From: Bubalus kerabau
Lineage: Eukaryota > Chordata > Mammalia > Artiodactyla > Bovidae
Direction of reading: 5' to 3'
Assembly: GCF_029407905.1 (NCBI RefSeq)
Contig: NW_026577930.1
Coordinates: forward strand, 992,001-1,056,000
Length of the DNA: 64,000 bases
In this document: piece by piece, positions 9,731-20,621 of the stretch
Numbering within the stretch: the stretch's first letter is position 1
Layout of the letters: each line of letters begins with the position of its first letter
Translations under genes and position numbers: made by a program
Notes under the pieces: generated by a model
Database searches by the model: none
What the model saw: only the letters and a program-made list of their open reading frames with translations
What the model was told of the DNA's origin: nothing

Positions 9731-9925
9731 TGGTGCCTGCCAGGCCCTGTGGCAGATGCTTTACAGTTACCACCACATGCCACCAGTCTTTCCGGACAGG
9801 GCTTGTCAAACTCCCTTCACAGTTAAAGAGCCCGAGGCTCTCTCAGTTTAATGATGTGACAGACTTTTCCATGGCTGGTAAGTGACATAGGCCCTTGATC
9901 TGAGTTAGTCTAAAGCTCACCCTCT
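9730..9925 (+). repeat. MIR-like ancient SINE
   Basis: It has tggtgcctgccaggccctgt, agatgctttacagttaccac, cacagttaaagagcccgagg and ctggtaagtgacatagg in MIR order. It is shared with about 26650 and 51300. Confidence 0.65.
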
Positions 9926-10259
9926 CACTCCTGCAAGCCTGAGCTGACCTTGTACCCTTAATTCCCTTCTTATTCTCATTACTGTGAAATGTATTGGAAG
10001 CAATAAGAAGAAAGACTCTGAGGTCGAACTATTACATTGTAATACATAGCCAGAGCAATAATAATAATAATGCCAAAACAAATGTGACATATGAAGAGAG
10101 GAAAGAAGAGATAATATTTGCTGGCAATAAGATCATCTATGCATACATATGAGGTTTCAGATAAGCTTAAAGATCAAGGACTCACACAACAATCATCACA
10201 TAACCATTTTTTTAATTAAAAAATATCTATTAGATCTAAAATATAAAATTTATTTATTA
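9926..10259 (+). other. Shared non-coding spacer
   Basis: It is colinear with about 26860-27230 and 51510-51880. It includes an aataataataat microsatellite near 10058 and no gene. Confidence 0.5.
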
Positions 10260-10970
10260 GAACAGAGGTTGCCTGAGAAGTCTGGCTGAAGGACAGAGGG
10301 TCAGGTTACCACGTTTTGTTTCTCTCACTGGTCTCTACCTGGGCCCCCTTATTTATGCCATGGATTTCCCATCTCTTATCACTCCTAGGACAGGGACTCC
10401 TTCTCTGCAAGGTTTGGAGTAGGGAAACTGATCGGGGCTTTTCAGGGATGTGGCATTTCCTAAGAAGCCTTTAATCAAAGGGGCAAGGGCTTATAGGGGG
10501 ACACCCATATCTGGACTGAGGAAAGCACACCCAGGAATATTAGGTATAAGAAGGTGCCAGGGAGAGACCTCAAGTTGAACATCTCTTTTGTCTGTTGTCA
10601 CAGTATAGTTGTCAGGGACTTGAAACCTTTTGTCTAAGGAGGGCAATCTCAGGTCAGAGTAGGAATTGTCAAATATATATGTGAAGCCCCTTAATAAGAA
10701 GTGAAAGAAATAGCCACCCAGAACCACTAGGGTTCTGTAGTGTCCACTTGCTGCTGTCAGCCCTCAGGGGTCCTGAATTCCATCATAGGATGAGGTAGAG
10801 AGAGGCCTTGAGAGGTAAGAGGGAGCGCTACTGCCATGGGCAGGGCACATTCCAGATCTAAGTCCTCCAGCTCCTCCCACATAGTGACATCCAGTGCAGA
10901 TCCTTCATCATGAGGTTGAAAAGAGAAGTAAGTATTCCAAGTAATTGAGTGCCAAGATGGAGCTTAAGGG
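10260..10970 (+). pseudogene. Third, shorter MAGE 5'-region fragment (unit 1)
   Basis: At about 10445 it has ggcatttcctaagaagcctt, tttaatcaaaggggcaaggg and a ggactgaggaaagcacaccc run. This is the same succession that opens the flank of copy 1 at 2985 and the coding-less copy at 7490. It therefore looks like a third product of an older tandem duplication inside the unit. No coding exon follows. Confidence 0.45.
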
Positions 10971-11639
10971 AATACATTTTATGTCTTTTTTTGTTCTTGC
11001 TTGACCTCAGTAACTGGGATATGTATCTTTTTCTGCTTAGGGCTTTCTTTTTCATAGTATTGAAATATTCTTCCTTGTAATTGAAGGTTTCTTTGACTCC
11101 CGTATCTGTGTTTATGAACAAAGTATATCCCATTTATTACTGTTTTTCAGTATAAGGATAAAGCTTTTGGTATTTTCTATAATGAATCAGATAATGAATC
11201 AGAAATCCTTGAATCTCTGTGATTCAGAGAAAGATAACATGTCAAACGTATTGGGAGTTTCTTGCCAATGTGAATGAAGACTAAGTGAAATTGTTGATAT
11301 CAGGAAATAAAGAAAAGGGTCTTGACTGTGTGGCATCTGCAATACAGTGGAACAGGAATTCCCAGCCCCTGTTTCCCCTCAGCAGCCCAGATGTTAAAAT
11401 TGTGTAAGTAACAAAAAACCTTTATAGAAGGTCTAGAACCCAATTACGAAATTGCAGTACCACAGGTAAGCATAAAACTTAGATCAGCTGCACTTGCAAT
11501 GCATAAGCACAGTGACTTGACTCTATTGGCATCACCCCCTGTCTGGGGCTGGTACAGCTTGGTACCAAAAGAGATTGTGACCTTTCCTGGTAGGGGAAAG
11601 TGACAGTGGGGTGAATGTTTTGAGTGTCCAGGAAACTGT
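10971..11639 (+). other. Unassigned shared sequence
   Basis: It is colinear with about 28735-29395 and 52605-53130. It holds several short T-rich stretches, and I recognise no gene or repeat family. Confidence 0.4.
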
Positions 11640-12361
11640 TAGTACTAAGAAATGTATTCAAGAAAGGTGCAGGACACAAAATAACACAGAAAAGTGAGTT
11701 GTGTTTCTAAATACTGACAACAAACTATCTGAAAAAGAAATTAAGAAAACAGTTCTATTTCAAATATGTCAAAAAGAATAAAATACTTAGAAATAAATTT
11801 AATCCAGGAAGTGAAATATCTATACACTGAAGGCAACAAGACACTGATGGAACAAATTGGAAAAGACACAAATAAAAAGATGTCCCAAGTATATGGATTG
11901 GAAGAAGTCATACTGTTAAAATATCCATACTGCCCAAAGTGATCTACAGACTTAATGTACTGTGTGTCATAATTCCACTGGAATTTTCCAGAGAAATAGA
12001 AATGCTAAAATTCTTATGAAACCACAAAAGACCTTGGATAGACAAAATAATGTTGAGAAAGACGAGCAAAGGTGGAAGCCTGGCTCTTCTTGCCTTTGTT
12101 CAAGACAATATGATACCAGCATATACATAGATACACAGACCAATGGAACAGAATAGAGCCTAGAAATACAACCATGCACATATAGTCAAGTAATCTTTGA
12201 CAAAGGCACTAAGAATACACAGTGAAAAAGACAGTATCCTCCGTCAACAAATAGTGTTGAGAAAACTGAACATTTGCATGAAAAGTATCAAACTGGAGTC
12301 GTATCTTACATCATACTCAAAAAATGCAAAATGGATTTAAGACTTAAAAATGAGATCAGAA

Positions 12362-13616
12362 TCGTGCATCGAACCTGGACTGGCAACTCATTTCATACAT
12401 GATATTTTACATGTTTCAATGCCATTCTCCCAAATCTTCCCACCCTCTCCCTCTCCCACAGAGTCCATAAGACTGTTCTATACATCTGGATGCTTGGGGC
12501 TGGTGCACTGGGAGGACCCAGAGGGATGGAATGGGGAGGGAGGTGGGAGGAGGGTTCAGGATGGGGAACACATGTATACTTGTGGTGGATTCATTTTGAT
12601 ATTTGGCAAATCTAATACAGTTATGTAAAGTTTAAAAATAAAATAAAATTAAATTAAAAAAAAAAAAGCCAAAATAACAATGACATGAATACCTTTAATA
12701 AACAGAGAAAAAGTAGGAAAAAAAAAAAAAAAAGGAAACAAAGCAGATGTTCTTTAATGGGTGAACGGTTACACAAACAGTAGTACATCCACATTATCAA
12801 ATATTGTGCGCGCATGCTCAGTCGCGTCCCACTCTGCGACCCCACGGACTGCAGCCCGTCAGGCAAGAATACTGGAGGGCGCTGCTGTTTCCTTCTCCAG
12901 GGGATTTTCCTGAGCTAGGGATAGGACCCATGTCTCCTGCATTGAAGGCGGATTCCTTACCACTGTGCCACCTGGGAAGTAGAGGTGAAATCCAGGTGAA
13001 GTCCAGGAAGTTCCCAGACTCCTGGGAAGTCTAACTAGTTAGAAACAAAAAAGAACCAACTAGTGATACCTGCAACAACCTGAATGAGACGCCACAGAAT
13101 TATGATGAGTGAAAAAAAGTCAGTCCCCAAAAGTTACACACAGTACGGGCCCACTTATATATTCTTGCAATGACAATATTATACAGAAGAGGCTAGTTGT
13201 TTTCAGGCTTAAAGGGGTGGAAAGGAAGCAGATGTGGCTGTGTAAGCTTAACATGAGAAATCCTTGTGATGATGGAAATGTTCTGTATCTTGGTTGTTTT
13301 CTCATCAATGTCCTAGATGGGATACTGTCTATACGGTTTTGCAATGTTACCGATGAGGGCAACTGGGTGAAGGGTACATGGGAGCTCTCTGTACTATTTC
13401 ATAAAATTGTATGTAAATCTGTAATTTTCTCAAAAAAAAAAAGTAACTTCAAAAATGTAAAGAAAAAAACAAACTGCCAAATAATTCTTCAAGATCTCTG
13501 TATTATATAAAATGATAATTTTATTGTTTATCTCTTGCATTCTCCATGTTAGGTAATTTGTTTTGATGGAGACACCAATAGAAATAATCTGAATAAAATA
13601 TTAATGCTGAATAAAA
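12362..13616 (+). mobile_element. 5'-truncated cattle-type L1 with apparent 3' transduction (private to unit 1)
   Basis: The segment is flanked by direct repeats aaaatgagatcagaa (about 12347-12361 and 13617-13632). Unit 2 shows the empty site at about 30098. Inside, 12362-12668 resembles the 3' end of a young cattle L1 (gggatggaatggggagggag, tttggcaaatctaatacagt, A-rich tail). About 950 bases of other sequence follow, including an older L1 3' end and a reversed SINE, ending with an aataaaatattaatg signal and a poly-A. A single target duplication around both parts indicates one read-through retrotransposition. Confidence 0.65.
12810..12985 (-). repeat. Bov-tA SINE, reverse orientation, inside the transduced segment
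   Basis: It reads gctcagtcgcgtcccactct, gaccccacggactgcagccc, gaatactggagggcgctgct and ttaccactgtgccacctggg. It travelled with the 12362-13616 insertion and so was already at the source locus. Confidence 0.8.
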
Positions 13617-13748
13617 AAAAATGAGATCAGAAACCTTAAAACAGTTAGAAGAAAACATAGGGGAGAACGCTTTGTCATTTGTCTTGGCAATGTTCTGGGG
13701 ATTTTAGTTTTTTTTTGTTGTTGTTGTTGTTTTTAATTTGACAACAGA

Positions 13749-13896
13749 CCCAGAGGGATGGAATGGGGAGGGAGGAGGGAGGAGGGTTCAGGATGGGGAA
13801 CACATGTATACCTGTGGCGGATTCATTTTGATATTTGGCAAATCTAATACAGTTATGTAAAGTTTAAAAATAAAATAAAATTAAAAAAAAAAAAAA
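13749..13896 (+). mobile_element. Short cattle-type L1 3' end, private to unit 1
   Basis: It carries the same 3'-end landmarks as 12510-12660 (cccagagggatggaatgggg to aagtttaaaaataaaataaa) and ends in a poly-A of about 15. Unit 2 reads straight through this site (gacaacag then aaacacag near 30197). No clear target duplication is visible. Confidence 0.7.
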
Positions 13897-14612
13897 AGAA
13901 ACACAGGCAAGAAAAACAAAAATAAATGGCACTACATCAAATTAAAAAGATTCTGTATAGCAATGGAAACAATCAACTAAATGAAAAGGTGGAATAGGAG
14001 AAAAAGTTTGCAAGCCATATATCTGATAAATTAATATAAAAGGAACTCAGACAACTCAATAACAGACTAATTAATTGAAAATAACTAAAAAAGGAGCAAA
14101 GAACCTAAATATTTTCCAAAGAAGACATACAAATGGCCAACAGCTATATGAAAAGGAGCTCAGCATCACTAACCACCAGAGAGATGATAATCCACACCAC
14201 AGTAAGAGATCACCTCATACCTGTTGGGAGAGCTATTATCAAAAAGCCAAGTGATAACACGTTTTGGCAAGGGTGTTGAGAAAAGGGAACCTTTGCACAC
14301 AGTTGCTGGGAATATAAATTGGCACAGCCACTATGGAAAAGAAGCGTGGAGGTTCCTCAGAAAATCACAACTGTAACTATCGTACGACTCAGCATTGCCA
14401 CTTCTTTGTATGTAGTTGACCCTTGAACCACACAAATTTGAACTGTGCAGGTCCACATATAGATGAATTTTTTTCAATAAATACATTGGAAAACTATTCA
14501 GAGATTTGAGATGACTTGAAAAAACAGGTGACTCACATAGCCTAGAAATATAAAAAGATTAAGAAAAAGCTGTCATGGATGCATAAAATTTATGTAGATG
14601 CTAGTCTATTTT

Positions 14613-15260
14613 ATCACTTCATGGGAAATAGATGGGGAAACAGTGGAAACAGTGTCAGACTTTATTTTTTTGGGCTCCAAAATCACTGCAGATGGTGACT
14701 GCAGCCATGAAATTAAAAGACGCTTACTCCTTGGAAGGAAAGTTATGACCAACTTAGATAGCATATTCAAAAGCAGAGACATTACTTTGTCAACAAAGGT
14801 CCATCTAGTCAACGCTATAGTTTTTCCTGTGGTCATGTATGGATGTGAGAGTTGGACTGTGAAGAAGGCTGAGCGCCGAAGAATTGATGCTTTTGAACTG
14901 TGGTGTTGGAGAAGACTCTTAGAGTCCCTTGGACTGCAAGGAGATCCAACCAGTCCATTCTGAAGGAGATCAGCCCTGGGATTTCTTTGGAAGGAATGAT
15001 GCTAAAGCTGAAACTCTAGTACTTTGGCCACCTCATGCAAAGAGTTGACTCATTGGAAAAGACTCTGATGCTGGGAGGGATTGGGGGCAGGAGGAGAAGC
15101 GGAGGACAGAGGATGAGATGGCTGGAATGGCATCACTGACTCGATGGACATGAGTCTGAGTGAACTCTGGGAGTTCTGTGATGGACAGGGAGGCCTGGTG
15201 TGCTGCGATTCATGGGGTCGCAAACGTCAGACACGACTGAGTGACTGAACTGAACTGAAC
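14613..15260 (+). mobile_element. BovB (RTE) LINE 3' fragment, private to unit 1
   Basis: It encodes part of the BovB RT C-terminal region in one frame from 14598 to 14963, with DFIFLGSKITADGDCSHEIK and VMYGCESWTVKKAERRRID. It ends with the tgaactgaactgaac tail. The empty site is in unit 2 at about 30927. The 5' boundary shares atcactt with the target, so it probably joined by microhomology. It is not a functional gene. Confidence 0.85.
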
Positions 15261-15304
15261 CATAAAATATACACAAATATGAAAAGATGAAATTTATCAA
15301 AAGT

Positions 15305-15332
15305 TATGTGCACACACAGACACACACACACA
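15305..15332. repeat. (CA)n microsatellite
   Basis: An imperfect cacaca run within Tigger2. The equivalent is at about 30986-31010 in unit 2, and it is expanded to about 34 bases at 53133 in unit 3. Confidence 0.8.
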
Positions 15333-16017
15333 CTTATGGACCATGAATAGCACTATTCGTCCCTGATGAGCAGTTTCAGTAGTAAATTGTGATCTCAAAA
15401 AACTGATCACCAATGGTTTTCAGGTAGTTCTCATTCTGTTTACTATGATACATTGTAAACCTTGAATAAAATGATAGGACTCATATGAAGTGCCCCTAGT
15501 GGTGCTGGAAGTGCTTTAAAGAAGCAGAGAGAAGTCACGATATTATGCAAAAAAGTTGAATTGCTTGTTGTGTACCACAGTTTGGGTCTGCAGTCGTGGT
15601 TGCCACCATTTCAAGATGAATGAATCCAGCATAAGGACCACTGTAAGAAAAAGAACAGGAAATTTAAGAAGCCAACACTGCAGCTACACCAGCAGGTGTG
15701 AAAATCTTGTGCTTTTTGTGAACTACATTTTTATCTTGTGTTCAAAATATAGCTTGTATGTGGGTGCAGGATTGCTACAAGCAAGGCGTACCTATAGACT
15801 CTAATATGATTGAAGAAAAATCAAAGTCATTATGACAACCTAAAGCAAAAGGTGGGGGTGAAGGATCTAAAGCTGGAGAATTTAATGGCAGCAAAGGATG
15901 GCCTGACAAATTTAGAAAGAGGTTTGACTTAAAATATCAAAATAATAGGAGAAGCAGCTTTTGCGAAATCAACAGGCAACAGATGTGTTCCCAGATGCCA
16001 TTAAGAAAATCACCAGG

Positions 16018-16617
16018 TATTAGCTCTTCACAGGATAGCTATCGCAGAGTCTGGGTTGCTATCTCAATTTAGTTCCCTCAGATTGCCCTCGGGGCATTCA
16101 GACACGGGGTCCTTACCCTAAGCAATGCAGCCTGCGCCTCCCTGTCAAGCCCACCCCCCGCCCTCCCCCGCCTTGCCGGTGGCAGACGTGAGTGTCTAGG
16201 CTGCTGCTCCACTGGGAGTTGCCGTTAGGCATGTAATCTGTGGGTTTTAATTATTTATGTATGTATTTATTTTTCTTCCTCCCAATTATATTGCCCTCTA
16301 AGATTCCTAGGCTCACCACAGACCCGCCAGTGAGAGTCTTTCCTGGTGTTCGGAAACTACTCTCTTTTTTTAAGACTCCCTTCCTGGGATGGATTTCCAT
16401 CCCTACCTCTTTTATTTCTATGTTTATCTTTTATATTTTGTCCTACCTCCTTTTGAAGACAATAAACTGCCTTTGTAGGTTCCTGATGTCCTCTGCCCGC
16501 GTTGAGAAGTTGTTTTGTGGAATTTTCTCAGCATTCAAATGTTCTTTCAATGAATTTGTGGGGGAGAAAGTGGTCTCCCCATCCTATTCCTCTGCCATCT
16601 TAGGACTGCCCCTTGAA
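16018..16617 (-). mobile_element. Cattle-type L1 5' UTR, reverse orientation
   Basis: Read on the minus strand from 16617, it begins ggggcagtcctaagatggca and continues with the leader I recognise from memory as the cattle L1 5' UTR (cttctcccccacaaattcat; aggaggtaggacaaaatata). It stops at 16018 against Tigger2, so only the promoter end remains. This type of leader normally carries internal Pol II promoter activity. The 136-aa plus-strand frame 16240-16650 is antisense to it and is not a gene. Confidence 0.6.
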
Positions 16618-16837
16618 ACATGGGATCCTAATTCCACAACCAGGGTTTGAACTCATACCCCTTACACTGGAAGCACAGTTTTGTTTTTTGTAATTTGAAC
16701 GTTTATTTTTTGCTTGGGGACAGCCGGTTAACAATATTGTGACAGTTTCAGATGAACAGTGAAGGGACTCACCCATACATAGACATGTATCCACTCTGCC
16801 CCAAACTCTCCTACCATCAATATTGCCACATAGCACA
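16618..16837 (-). repeat. CHR-2 SINE fragment and L1 fragment at the unit 1/2 junction
   Basis: About 16620-16680 has the CHR-2 end motif (attccacaaccagggtttga). About 16690-16835 resembles an antisense artiodactyl L1 (actcacccatacatagacat, then atgtatccactctgcccc). Colinearity with unit 1 resumes at 16838. Confidence 0.5.
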
Positions 16838-17002
16838 TAACCAAAATAATTAAGAGAGATAAAGGAGAGAAAGAGATAATGCTCACTAGCCCTATGATTA
16901 TCTGCATGTGCAAATTCAGACACCCTCAAGTTATCAAGGGCTTACAAGATTATCAGGTGCCATGCTTCTATGTAGAAAGTAAATACTTAATTTTTTTAAT
17001 TA

Positions 17003-17231
17003 AAAATATTTATTTTTATTTATTTTTGGCTGCTCTGAGTCTTAGCTGTGACACTCGGGATCTTTGTTGCCACATGCAGGCTCTTTAGTTGTGGCATGTG
17101 AAAGTTTTAGTTGTGGCACATGAACTCTTCGTTCTGGTATGTGGGATCCAATTACCTGACCAGGGATCGAACCTGGGCCCCCTTCACTGGGAGTACAGAG
17201 TCATAACCACTGGACCAACAGGAGGGTCCTG
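17003..17231 (-). repeat. CHR-2-type SINE, reverse orientation
   Basis: It contains tatttatttttggctgctct, tacctgaccagggatcgaac and ataaccactggaccaacagg. It is the counterpart of 2339-2578. Confidence 0.8.
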
Positions 17232-17257
17232 AAAGTAAAGACTTTAGAACCACCCTA

Positions 17258-17456
17258 AATCTGGTGGCTCAGAAAGTAAAGAATCCACCTGCAATGTGGG
17301 AGTCCTGGGTTTGATTCCTGGGTTTGGTACATCCGCTGGAGGAGAGCAACTCACTCCAGGATTCTTGCCTGGAGAATCCCCATGGACAGAGGAGCCTGGC
17401 AGGCTACAGTCCATGGGGTTGCAAAGAGTAGGACATGACTGAGCAACTAAGCACAC
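17258..17456 (+). repeat. Bov-tA SINE
   Basis: It has tctggtggctcagaaagtaa, gtcctgggtttgattcctgg and a gtaggacatgactgagcaac end. It is the counterpart of 2608-2806. Confidence 0.85.
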
Positions 17457-18459
17457 AACCAAAATCTGGCTGAAGAGAAGGAATATATCAGCTCTTTTTC
17501 TCTGACAGCATAACATCTGTCCTGACTTCCTTGATTTCTGCTGCATTTTCCTAATCTTACATCACTTTTGGAACTTAGACCCGTTTTCTCCAAGATTTGC
17601 TAGAGGGTAACTGCTCAAGTGTTTGTAGGAATATGCATTTCCAGGAAGCCTTTAATCAAGCAACAGAAGCTGATATCAGAACTCCATGAAAGAGGACTGT
17701 GGAGACAGTGACTCCTGATTATAGTGGTCACCCAAACAGCCATCTTAAAGCAGTAGAAGGAGCAGTCTCAGGCTCTGGTCGATGTAGTGAGGATGCTGAG
17801 CAAGAGGAATCAGAAGGACTCGAGTTGCATCCCTGCTGCCTGTTTTCAGAGGCCCTTATGGACTACGATCACATGAGGGTCACCCTGACTTCCAACTTGG
17901 AATTCTCAAGGAGACTAGGACCTTGATTAAGACAAGTAGCTTCACAAAGCAGAGAGTGGAGTTACAGGGTTCGTCCCGTGTCAATGTGAGGACGTGAAAG
18001 TGCACTCACAGTAGCACACACTGCATCGAAGGAGGCCCTGGAAAATCTCTGTCGCTGTGCTCCCCAGGAAGCTCAGGGCACAGATGTCAGGTTGATTTCA
18101 GTCTGGAAATTCTCAGTGAGGTGAGGCCTCTGTCTAATAGGATCAGCCTAGTTTCGTGGGTGGACGAACCTGAGCCCAAGCAGGACCTCAGATGACAATG
18201 CTGAGTGTTAGCGGGGACCCCTGGAGAGGGAGCCAAACAGCATTCTGTAAATTCTTAGCTCTGAGAGACCCAGAACAGCTACTTCTAAGTGGTCCCCACA
18301 TTCCACCTGTGTGAACTCAGGGAGGGCAAGGCCTTCTCTCGCAGGATAGGGCCCCAGATCTGCAGAGGGGTGTCATCTTGACCATAACTGGACTTAAGGT
18401 GAGGACGATCAGTGCTAATGAGAGGATCTCCCCAGAGCAGTGCTCCAATTCCTTCCACT
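17457..18459 (+). other. 5' flank of MAGE-B copy 2
   Basis: This continues the unit-1 flank and beyond about 18020 runs into sequence that unit 1 has lost. GC-rich MAGE-leader-like runs are present (gaggtgaggcctctgtctaa; caggacctcagatgac). No ORF is convincing. Confidence 0.5.
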
Positions 18460-18467
18460 AGGGACTT

Positions 18468-18604
18468 GGGTTGGAGAAGGAAATGGCAACCCACTCCAGT
18501 GTTCTTGCCTGGAGAATCCCAGGGACAGGGGAGCCTGGAGGGCTGCCATCTATGGGGTCGCACAGAGTCGGACATGACTGAAGCGACTTAGCAGCAGCAG
18601 TAGC
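18468..18604 (+). repeat. Bov-A2 monomer just upstream of exon 1 of copy 2
   Basis: It runs from ggttggagaaggaaatggca to gactgaagcgacttagcagc with a CAG-rich tail. It is flanked by agggactt on both sides (18460-18467 and 18605-18612), a plausible 8-bp target duplication. It sits about 150-300 bases upstream of the predicted promoter. Confidence 0.8.
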
Positions 18605-18719
18605 AGGGACTTCGGAAGGCAAGGGCTTTGTTTGGGGGCTGTAGGACTTGGGTTCATAGATGGAGGCGTTCGGGGCTCTGATAAACCACACACGGAGGAC
18701 GCTGAGAGAGAATCCAGGG

Positions 18720-18902
18720 ACGGATGAATATTGAGCTACTGGGGCTCCCGTAGCACGCCACCCTTGCCGTCGACCCCGGAAGACGTCACGCAGGACCCTG
18801 TGCAGATCCCCTCCATTTCCGCTTCGAAGGCGAGGAGCTCGAGCGGTAGCTGCAGCAACCGTTTGGCGGAGACTTAGTGTCCAGAACTTGTCCGGAACCA
18901 AG
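18720..18902 (+). promoter_or_regulatory. CpG-rich promoter and non-coding exon 1, MAGE-B copy 2
   Basis: This is a locally GC- and CpG-rich stretch with an Ets-like and CRE-like cluster (cccggaagacgtcacgcagg at about 18775). It ends in a strong splice donor, ccaag|gtgagg, at 18902/18903. Unit 3 has the same layout ending at 43153. MAGE promoters are known to be TATA-less, CpG-rich, methylation-controlled and Ets-driven. The transcription start is not visible from sequence alone. The minus-strand frames here are listed among the findings. Confidence 0.55.
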
Positions 18903-19704
18903 GTGAGGACCTGAATGTAGCTGAAGGGACTTTCCCAACCCTCCCAGTAATAAAAGTGACCCATCCACATCCCACCCCTGTGATATGGCTCTTGTGGGCC
19001 CCTCAGAGCTATCGGCCGAATGTGGTCTAGAGTGTCTCAGGCTAAGGCGTTGGTTTGTGGGGGTAGGCCCAGATTCTACCCCCGGAGGTGGTCTAGGACC
19101 TAGATAACGGCCCTGAGGACTGAGGAGCAGAGTTCGACACTGCAAGGGGGCCACACTGAGCGACTCCCCTATACTGGGCTCTAGGAGGCCTCGGGTAAGT
19201 TGGCCAACTGTGGTGCCCCCTGGTGTCCACTGGAGGTGGTTTTGGTGAAGTGAGAACCTTGCTCTAACAGAATAAAACCAGTTCAACAAAGGGAGCTAGT
19301 CTGCAACATGATTCATGGTTGTGACGCTGAGTAAGTATGGCGGCCACTTCCTTAAGAAACGGGGCCACGTAAAGTGCCAGCCCTGTTTTCAGGCCTGGGA
19401 GAATAGGGCGTTTTGACATGACACTTCCCGGGACATCTCAGGGAAATGAGCAACCAGGTCAAAGTGGTAGCCTTAGGTTATTAAGGGAGGGTTTCAGATT
19501 TGCCAGGGGTCATGGTGAGAACCTCGGGGGCTGTGGATATGTTCCACACCACATCATTCGGACCAAATCCTCCCTGTCGTCATCCCTGGCAGACCTCAAG
19601 AATACATGTCAGTCCCCACTGTGGGCTAAGGAGTGGTCAGCTAAGGCAGTGGTGAACAGAGGGAGAGCTCTTAGACCCTGTCATGTGTCAAATGTAGACC
19701 TTGG

Positions 19705-20285
19705 ATACTTCTATGTCCTGGCTATTGTAAATAGTGCTGCAGTGAACATTTGAGTACAAGTGTCTTTTTCAGTTAGTTTCCTCAGGATATAGCCTCCGTA
19801 ATGATACTGTTGGCTCATGTGGTAGTTTTATTTCTAGTTTTTTATGCAGAGTGAATTAAGTCAGAAAGAGGAAAGCCAATATCATATATTAATGCATATA
19901 TTTGGAATCCAGAAAGATGGCACTGATGAACCTCTTTGCAGGACAGCCTGGGTATGCAGGCATAGAGAACACACTGGTGTAAACAGTGGGGGAAGTAGAG
20001 GGAGGGACAGATTGAGAGAGTTACATTGGAAATGTACAAATTACCATATGTAAAATAAATAACCACTGGGAATTAGTTTTATGACTCAGGGAGCTCAAAG
20101 CCAGTGCCCTAACAGCTTAAGAGGGGTGGGATGGGGTGGAGGGGGGAGAGAGTTTGGAGAGGGAGGAGACATACAGTATACCTATGGCTGATTCATGTTG
20201 ATGTCGGGCAGAAAATAACACAGTATTGTAAAGATATTATCCTTCCATTAAAAATAAATAAATTTGTTTTAAAAAAGACATATAG
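19705..20285. mobile_element. Twin-primed (5'-inverted) L1 in intron 1 of copy 2
   Basis: About 19705-19843 is antisense L1 (tcctggctattgtaaatagt, ttagtttcctcaggatatag). From about 19845 it switches to sense L1 (gaattaagtcagaaagagga, tggctgattcatgttgatgt) and ends in an A-rich tail. That head-to-head order is the mark of twin priming. A counterpart in unit 3 at about 43968-44525 dates it before that duplication. Confidence 0.65.
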
Positions 20286-20621
20286 AAGAAAAGAGAAGCA
20301 AAAAAAAAAAAATTAACTTTGAATTGGGATCTTGGATGGGACCACAGGGAGGTCAACCTGCCTGCAACAGCTTCCATTCTTAGGAGACCGTGTTTGGGAA
20401 GATGAGGTCATCCTCACTTCCTCCTGTGGGGACACAGGGTGATTGGCTTTTACTATCAGACAGGTATCAGTTCAGGAGAAAGGGGAGGTTCTCTGCCAGG
20501 CGCCCAGTTAAGGAACCTGAGTGAGGACTTAGAGCATGCGTCCCAACCCTTGGATTTCAGCCCAGGAAATCTCAGAGATGGGCTGTGAGGTTGAACATCT
20601 GCTTTACTGTTTTATACTAAG

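Larger units (their letters stand above)
11640..14413 (+). mobile_element. Old L1 ORF2 fragment, interrupted
   Basis: From gtgcaggacacaaaataaca onward it follows the 3' half of L1 ORF2 (gaataaaatacttagaaata, then aattaaaaagattctgta). Frames are broken many times. It is interrupted by the 12362-13616 insertion and the 13749-13896 insertion, and ends where Tigger2 inserts. The same L1 is uninterrupted at 29395-30723 in unit 2. Confidence 0.75.
2171..16017 (+). repeat. Tandem unit 1 of the MAGE-B cluster
   Basis: From about 2171 (accaaaataattaagag) the sequence is colinear with unit 2 from about 16838. Synteny runs through MAGE 5' flank, coding exon, 3' UTR, MIR, a coding-less MAGE copy, L1 and Tigger2. 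It breaks at about 16017, where a reversed L1 5' UTR abuts the Tigger2. Compared with unit 2, unit 1 lacks about 2.65 kb around exon 1 and has several private insertions. Confidence 0.8.
14414..16017 (+). mobile_element. Tigger2 DNA transposon, 5' part (unit 1)
   Basis: The left terminal sequence is agttgacccttgaaccacac, followed by gtgcaggtccacatatagat, as in the Tigger2/MER2 group. It sits inside the L1 fragment. It is interrupted by BovB at 14613-15260 and cut at about 16017 by a reversed L1 5' UTR. The transposase is only a short broken stretch (about 15616-15800). Confidence 0.75.

Noticed and set aside
13109..13510. 133-aa ORF
   Set aside because: It lies within an L1 3' end inside the transduced segment; no family and no conservation.
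14598..14963. 121-aa ORF as a host gene
   Set aside because: It is the C-terminal part of BovB; the first residues come from Tigger2 sequence at the junction.
16240..16650. 136-aa ORF
   Set aside because: It is antisense to an L1 5' UTR and is explained by that repeat.
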